Below, piece by piece: positions 37,835 to 42,314 of a stretch of DNA of 42,314 bases. Position numbers and translations under genes: made by a program. The stretch comes from Candidatus Kuenenia stuttgartensis (GTDB taxonomy: Bacteria; Planctomycetota; Planctomycetia; Pirellulales; UBA1268), in assembly GCA_943332855.1 (NCBI GenBank), contig CALQRA010000013.1:1-42314 (forward strand). Direction: 5' to 3'. The notes under the pieces were generated by a model, which was given only the letters and a program-made list of their open reading frames with translations, was not told where the DNA came from and ran no database searches. Position 1 is the first letter of the stretch; every line of letters starts with the position of its first letter.

Positions 37835-38761
37835 TTATTTCCCTGCTTGGCCGGCGGCGCGGAGGGTCTCGAGGCCGTGGTTGAGTTCCACCGCCAGGCT
37901 CCGCACCGTCTCCGGCGGGTAGGTCCGTCGCGCGGCGACCTCCCGCAGGGCCGGCGACCAGGGGAATGGCTGCCCCGGCGGCATGTCGAGGAGCGCGAAG
38001 GCGCGCATCGTCGGGATGCCGAGGACGTACTCGCTGGCATCGACATGGATCGCCCGATCCTCACGGGTGCCGGGGGAGAGCCAACGGGGCTGCTCGTCGA
38101 CGGCCACCAGACTGCCGTCGGGGCGTTTCGTGAGGAGCCAGACGCACGCCGAGCACTCCCCTGACACCGGCTCCACCCAGACGAAATGGCGCATCGAATA
38201 ATCGCCGTGCCGGCCGTCCCGGAAGAGGATTGTGTCGGCGTCGAAGATCTGCATCGTCCCTGCACCGCCGACCGTCTGGAGCCCGACGAGCGTTCTGCCG
38301 TTTTGGGAGAGCATCTGCCGGCCGATAAAATCGAGCTCCAAGCGCGGCGGCGGATTCTCCGTGTCGACGACGGTCAGCCGCCCGTCGAGCGGGAGGGCAT
38401 AGCCGGCACCAAGCTCGGCCAACTCGTAACGCAGCCCCTCCGGGGAGGCAACGGCGCGGACCGTCGCCATCAGCACGAGGGTGAACTTCGGCAACTGCGT
38501 GCGGACGGCGGCCGGCAGCGTATCGACATCCCCGGAGGCGATCCGCGGCGAGGCGAGGAGGATCAGCCGGTTCCAGCGGACGGCGTCGGGGAGGTCGACC
38601 GGTGTTCCCGGTGGTATGATAGCGATTGGCTGCGCCGCCACCGGCTCCGCCGACCAGGCCAAAGACCCGAGCCACCCCGGCGCGGCCAGCGCTGCACCCG
38701 CCCCGAGGAGGAGGAGGCGGCGACCGGCGACGGGGGCGTGGCGGTGGACGGAAGGCTCCAT
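37835..38761 (-). CDS. Probable Tat-exported protein of unknown function
   Basis: ATG 38761 is chosen since AGGAG lies 6 nt upstream; a longer frame to 38824 would overlap the start of the divergent ABC gene. The 308-residue product has a twin-arginine-like leader (GRRLLLLGAGAALAAPGWLG, then a cleavage site near WSAEP). The mature part has no recognised domain: strand-rich segments such as RYELAELGAGYALPLDGRLTVVDT, MLSQNGRTLVGLQTVGG and RHFVWVEPVSGECSACVWLL (two close Cys, CSAC preceded by E), and a helical end. It starts 53 nt from the divergent ABC ATPase, so they may share control, and it is convergent with the PPTase gene. Confidence 0.7.
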   Translation of the reverse strand: MEPSVHRHAPVAGRRLLLLGAGAALAAPGWLGSLAWSAEPVAAQPIAIIPPGTPVDLPDAVRWNRLILLASPRIASGDVDTLPAAVRTQLPKFTLVLMATVRAVASPEGLRYELAELGAGYALPLDGRLTVVDTENPPPRLELDFIGRQMLSQNGRTLVGLQTVGGAGTMQIFDADTILFRDGRHGDYSMRHFVWVEPVSGECSACVWLLTKRPDGSLVAVDEQPRWLSPGTREDRAIHVDASEYVLGIPTMRAFALLDMPPGQPFPWSPALREVAARRTYPPETVRSLAVELNHGLETLRAAGQAGK

Positions 38762-38814
38762 CGGCGTCTCCTGGCGCGGGCTGACTTCAAGCGGCATCGT
38801 GCGGGATTCGCTCC

Positions 38815-39519
38815 ATGGAATCAAGACAAGCCCCCGCCCCGATCGAGCCGCTGGTCGAGCTGCGAGACGTTGTCAAGATCCACCGCGACGGCGCCGTCCG
38901 GGCCCTCGGCGGGGTGTCGCTTGAGATCCCCGCCGGCCAGTCGCTGTCGATCGTCGGCCCCAGCGGCTGCGGCAAGTCGACCCTCCTCAACATGATCGGG
39001 GCCCTCGATGCCCCGACCTCGGGCGAGATCCGCTTCCGCGGCGTGCCACTGCCGGCGATCCGCGATCCCGACCGGCTCCGCGCCCGGGAGATCGGCTTCG
39101 TCTTCCAGACCTTCTACCTCCTCCCGAACCTCACCGCCCGGGAGAATGTCCAGATGCCGATGTTCGGCGAGGGCCGCAGCGACTCCGCGCGGGTGGAACG
39201 GGCCGAGACGCTCCTGAAGCTCGTCGGCCTCGCCGACCGGGCCGGTCATCTTCCCTCCCAGCTCTCGATCGGCCAGCGGCAGCGCGTGGCGATCGCGCGG
39301 GCCCTGGCCAACGAGCCAGCGCTGATCCTCGCCGACGAGCCGACCGGGAGCCTCGACAGCCGCAGCGGCGCTGAAGTGATGGATCTCCTCGGCAGGCTCC
39401 ACGCCGAGCATGGCACGACGCTCGTCGTCGTCACCCACGACGCCGGCGTGGCGGCACGGGCCGAGCGCGTCGTTCGGATGCTCGACGGAAAGATCGTCGC
39501 CGACGGCGTCAGCGGCTGA
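38815..39519 (+). CDS. ABC transporter ATP-binding protein (LolD/MacB type)
   Basis: The 234-residue protein is a complete nucleotide-binding domain. Walker A is GPSGCGKST (about 52-60), the Q-loop is FVFQTFYLLPNLT (LolD/MacB-like, with the NLTARENV context), the signature reads LSIGQRQRVAIARAL in place of LSGGQ, Walker B is LILADEPTGSLDSRSG and the switch His is in VVTHD. This subgroup powers MacB/FtsX-like permeases that extrude lipoproteins, peptides or antibiotics. No permease is in the window after it: the next gene is convergent and overlaps its end by 11 bp. A separate permease elsewhere is needed. Peptide export for the adjacent NRPS product is possible but unproven. Confidence 0.9.
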   Translation: MESRQAPAPIEPLVELRDVVKIHRDGAVRALGGVSLEIPAGQSLSIVGPSGCGKSTLLNMIGALDAPTSGEIRFRGVPLPAIRDPDRLRAREIGFVFQTFYLLPNLTARENVQMPMFGEGRSDSARVERAETLLKLVGLADRAGHLPSQLSIGQRQRVAIARALANEPALILADEPTGSLDSRSGAEVMDLLGRLHAEHGTTLVVVTHDAGVAARAERVVRMLDGKIVADGVSG

Positions 39520-42314
39520 CAGCGGCGATCGGCCCGGCTAGGGCCGCATCGATCGCCGCCGCGAGGGCCACGGCGTGCGGCAGCGCGACCATGCTGTGGT
39601 GGTGCCCCGGCACCATCACCACCTCAACCGACCGGAGAAACCGGCTCCAGCCACGGTCCTCAGGCCCGCCGCGCTCGAAGGGCACCTCCATCGGCCGGAA
39701 GACCACCCCGTCGACGGGGCACCACTGGGGCTGGTGGCGCTGGCAGAGCGTGACGTGATGGGCGAAGAGCGTCCGCAGGTCCCCCAGAACCCGGTGGACG
39801 AGCTCCGGCGGCGTTGCTTCGTCGATCAGCCCGAGCTTGCGGGCATGCTCGAAGAGGAAGGGGAGCTGCGCCTCTGGCTCCATCTGCGCAAGCTCCGCCA
39901 GATCGAAGTCGAGGCCATATTCGCGGCCGGCGTGGAAACGCTCTTCGCCGGCCTCCGCAGGAAGCGCCGACTCGGGGATCGCGGAATCGAGGAGCAGGAG
40001 GCGGTTGACCCCCTCCCCCGCGGCGACGAATTGCCTGGCAACCTCGGCAGCGATCACACCGCCGAGCGACCAGCCGCCGAGGAGGTAGGGCCCCTCGGGC
40101 TGGCGCGTGCGGATCGCCGTGACATACTCCGCCGCCATCGCCGCGAGCGTCGCGGGAAGCGCTTCGTGACCGTGGAGCCCGCGTGACCGGAGGCCGTAGA
40201 GGGGCCGCTCCGCGGGGAGGTGGCGGGCGAGGTCGCGGTAGCAGACGACGATCCCACCCGGGGGATGGATCATGAACAGCGGCGGCAGCGCCCCATCCGC
40301 CTTGAGGGGGACCAGAAGCGGATGGAGCGCGCCTGACTGGCCGCGCGGATCGTTGCCGGCCGACGGCTCAGCGTCGTAGGCGGCGACCGACTCCGGGCCG
40401 AAGAGCGCCTCCATCTGCGGGCGGTGGAGCTGGACGAGGCGGCGGGCCATCTGACCGACGTCGGCGAGATCGAAGAGGAGCGCCGTCGGCACCTGGACGC
40501 CGAGTTGCTCCCCCAGACCGGCCGTGACGATCGCCGCCTGGAGCGACGTCCCGCCGAGATCGAAGAAGTTCTGGTGGAGTCCGACGCGGTCGATGCCGAG
40601 CACCTCTCGCCAGGCGTCGGCGAGACGCCGCTCGAGCGCCGTCGACGGCGCGACGAAGCCCCCCGCGAGGGCCTCCTCCGGAAGCTCGTCGGGGAGCCGG
40701 GAGCGGTCGAGCTTCCCGCCGGCCGAGACCGGCAGACTGTCGAGAAAGAGAACGGCGGCCGGCACCTTGTAAGCCGCGAGCCGCTCGGCGGCGAAGCGCC
40801 GCAGCTCGGCGGCGAACCCCGGCGGGGCGGGGCGATCGGGCCGGAGAACGACGAAGACGACGAGCCGGGCCTGGGGTGAATCTCCCCCGAGGACCTTCGC
40901 GGCGACACCGGCCACGGCCGGATGGCCCCGCAGCGTGCTCTCGATCTCCCCCAGCTCGAGCCGGTAGCCGCGCAGCTTGACCTGGTCGTCGAGACGACCG
41001 AGAAACTCCAGTGCCCCGTCGGCTCGGCGCCGCACCCGGTCACCCGTCAGGTAGACCTCGAGCCCACCGGAAGCGGGGGGGAGGGTGACGAAGCGCTCGG
41101 CCGTCAAGCCCGGCTGGCCGAGGTAGCCGCGGGCGAGCCCGGGCCCGGCGATTGCTAGCTCCCCCGGCACGGTGTCGGGCACCGGGTGCCGCTGGGCGTC
41201 GAGGACGAGCAGCCGCATGCCGGCGACGGGATACCCGATCGGCACATGGCGGGTGGGATCACCGGCGACGACGACGCAGGCCGCCGCCTCGATGCTCGCC
41301 TCGGTTGGCCCGTAGAAATTCATCAACCGCAGGCCGGGAAGGCGGGCGACGAGATCGGCGAGCCCCGCCGGCATCGCCTCCCCCCCGGCCCACACCTGGC
41401 GGAGCGTGACGCATTCGGCAAAGCGCGGGTGCGAGGCGACGAGCTGGAGCACCGCCGGGACCGTCGGCAAGACGGTGATCCGCTCGGCGATGATCTGGTC
41501 GATGAGGCAGGAGATGTCGGCCCGGGCACGGTCATCGCCCATGACGAGGGTCGCCCCCTGCGTGAGCGCCGTCAGCGTGATGCCGAGCGCCGCGTCGAAT
41601 TGGTGGGAGAGGAGGAGGAGAACGCGATCGTCGGCCGCCAGCGGCACCGCCGCGCGCCGCCAGGTCATCGTGTTGCCGATCCCGCGGTGATCGACGAGCA
41701 CCCCCTTCGGCCGGCCACTGGAACCACTCGTGTAGATGCCGTAAGCGAGGTCGCCCGGCGCCACCAGCGCGGGGAACGCCGCGGCAGGAACCGCATTCCC
41801 ACTGCTTTTCAAATCCCCGACCGCGATCCTGCGGATGCCGGTCGCGGCCCCGAGCCACGCCCCCTCCCCGGCGACAACGACCGCCCGGGCCCCGGTGTCG
41901 GCCAGAAGGTGGGGGGAGTCGACCGCCGGCTGGCGGACATCGATCGGCACCGCCACTGCCCCGGCGAGGATCGTCGCCACCGTCCCCACGAAAGCCTCCG
42001 CCCCCTGGCCGACGACCGGGACGAGGTCGCCACGCCCCACGCCAGCCGCGGCGAGCGCCGCCGCAAGCGCCCCGCCGACGGCCGCCAGCCGGCCGTAGCT
42101 CCAGACGCTGTCGCCGGCGACGAGCGCGGGGCGGTCGGGCGCCAAAGCGATCACGCGCCCGATCATCGTGCCGAGCAGATCCTCTCCGCCGGCGACGGCC
42201 GCGCCGGGCGCCGGCAGCCCTTCGAGCGGCCAGGCGATCCGGTCGATCGGGGTCGCGGGGTCGGCCACGAGGGTGGCCAACAGCCGCTCGAGATGGCGCG
42301 CGAGCAGCCGCATC
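39509..42314 (-). CDS. Nonribosomal peptide synthetase, A-T-TE end (5' part beyond window)
   Basis: At least 934 residues, open to the right edge; the Met at 42313 is probably internal because the first 30 residues resemble the end of a condensation domain or linker. Adenylation domain (about 40-520): YGIYTSGSSGRPKGV (191-205), SHQFDAAL with D240 aligning to the amino-binding Asp, NFYGPTEAS (332-340), YLTGDRVRRRADGALEFLGR, QVKLRGYRLELGEIES and GGKLDR with the catalytic Lys. My alignment to GrsA gives pocket residues D-A-G-P-V-A-F-I-E-K, which I do not recognise as a known code. Carrier domain: FFDLGGTSLQA, Ser near 590. Thioesterase (about 665-930): GGWSLGG with Ser near 749 and PGHHHS with the His. 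The module activates one amino acid and releases a product, so this is a terminal module. Confidence 0.93.
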   Translation of the reverse strand, partial: MRLLARHLERLLATLVADPATPIDRIAWPLEGLPAPGAAVAGGEDLLGTMIGRVIALAPDRPALVAGDSVWSYGRLAAVGGALAAALAAAGVGRGDLVPVVGQGAEAFVGTVATILAGAVAVPIDVRQPAVDSPHLLADTGARAVVVAGEGAWLGAATGIRRIAVGDLKSSGNAVPAAAFPALVAPGDLAYGIYTSGSSGRPKGVLVDHRGIGNTMTWRRAAVPLAADDRVLLLLSHQFDAALGITLTALTQGATLVMGDDRARADISCLIDQIIAERITVLPTVPAVLQLVASHPRFAECVTLRQVWAGGEAMPAGLADLVARLPGLRLMNFYGPTEASIEAAACVVVAGDPTRHVPIGYPVAGMRLLVLDAQRHPVPDTVPGELAIAGPGLARGYLGQPGLTAERFVTLPPASGGLEVYLTGDRVRRRADGALEFLGRLDDQVKLRGYRLELGEIESTLRGHPAVAGVAAKVLGGDSPQARLVVFVVLRPDRPAPPGFAAELRRFAAERLAAYKVPAAVLFLDSLPVSAGGKLDRSRLPDELPEEALAGGFVAPSTALERRLADAWREVLGIDRVGLHQNFFDLGGTSLQAAIVTAGLGEQLGVQVPTALLFDLADVGQMARRLVQLHRPQMEALFGPESVAAYDAEPSAGNDPRGQSGALHPLLVPLKADGALPPLFMIHPPGGIVVCYRDLARHLPAERPLYGLRSRGLHGHEALPATLAAMAAEYVTAIRTRQPEGPYLLGGWSLGGVIAAEVARQFVAAGEGVNRLLLLDSAIPESALPAEAGEERFHAGREYGLDFDLAELAQMEPEAQLPFLFEHARKLGLIDEATPPELVHRVLGDLRTLFAHHVTLCQRHQPQWCPVDGVVFRPMEVPFERGGPEDRGWSRFLRSVEVVMVPGHHHSMVALPHAVALAAAIDAALAGPIAAVSR

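Overview
The window is about 42 kb of very GC-rich DNA that reads like a member of the Planctomycetota, probably of the Pirellulales type. This is inferred from family features rather than a marker gene: the LEPR-type N-terminal motif on a secreted GlcG/HbpS protein, leucine-rich-like tandem repeat proteins, planctomycete-style pentaheme cytochromes, WD40/DUF4384 pairs, and large exported proteins of no known family. No rRNA, tRNA, CRISPR array, integrase or transposase was recognised.

Left part (1-14.4 kb): a WD40 protein that runs off the left edge, translationally coupled to a DUF4384 protein; a probable small secreted protein; an outer-membrane barrel-like protein; a tandem-repeat protein; a two-domain GlcG/HbpS-like protein; a GH63-like glucosidase; and a second large barrel-like exported protein. 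A long perfect inverted repeat sits between the last two.

Central redox island (14.7-32.8 kb), the most interesting part. A NuoE-NuoF fusion (NADH/FMN diaphorase) overlaps by 4 nt with an 858-residue protein that joins a NuoG-like [2Fe-2S] plus 2x[4Fe-4S] head, two cyclic-nucleotide-binding domains, and a DmsB/HybA-like tail with four [4Fe-4S] sites. Facing it is an operon for a membrane cytochrome b-like protein, a membrane-anchored decaheme cytochrome and a pentaheme cytochrome. Divergent from that operon are two more pentaheme cytochromes. Facing these is a 1345-residue decaheme cytochrome fused to an LVIVD beta-propeller, and divergent from that gene is an FHA-GAF-class III nucleotide cyclase. 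The five cytochromes carry 33 CXXCH and two CX4CH sites. My hypothesis is a cytoplasmic NADH-oxidising iron-sulfur module, gated by a cyclic nucleotide made by the neighbouring cyclase, that passes electrons through the cytochrome b-like protein to a periplasmic heme network.

Right part (33.1-42.3 kb): this looks like the edge of a natural-product locus. It holds a flavin-dependent tryptophan-type halogenase, an exported unknown, a lipoprotein of the SppA (S49) family that appears to lack both catalytic residues, an Sfp-type phosphopantetheinyl transferase whose start codon lies in a 24-bp tandem repeat, a possible Tat-exported unknown, a LolD/MacB-type ABC ATPase, and the adenylation-carrier-thioesterase end of a nonribosomal peptide synthetase that leaves the window on the right.
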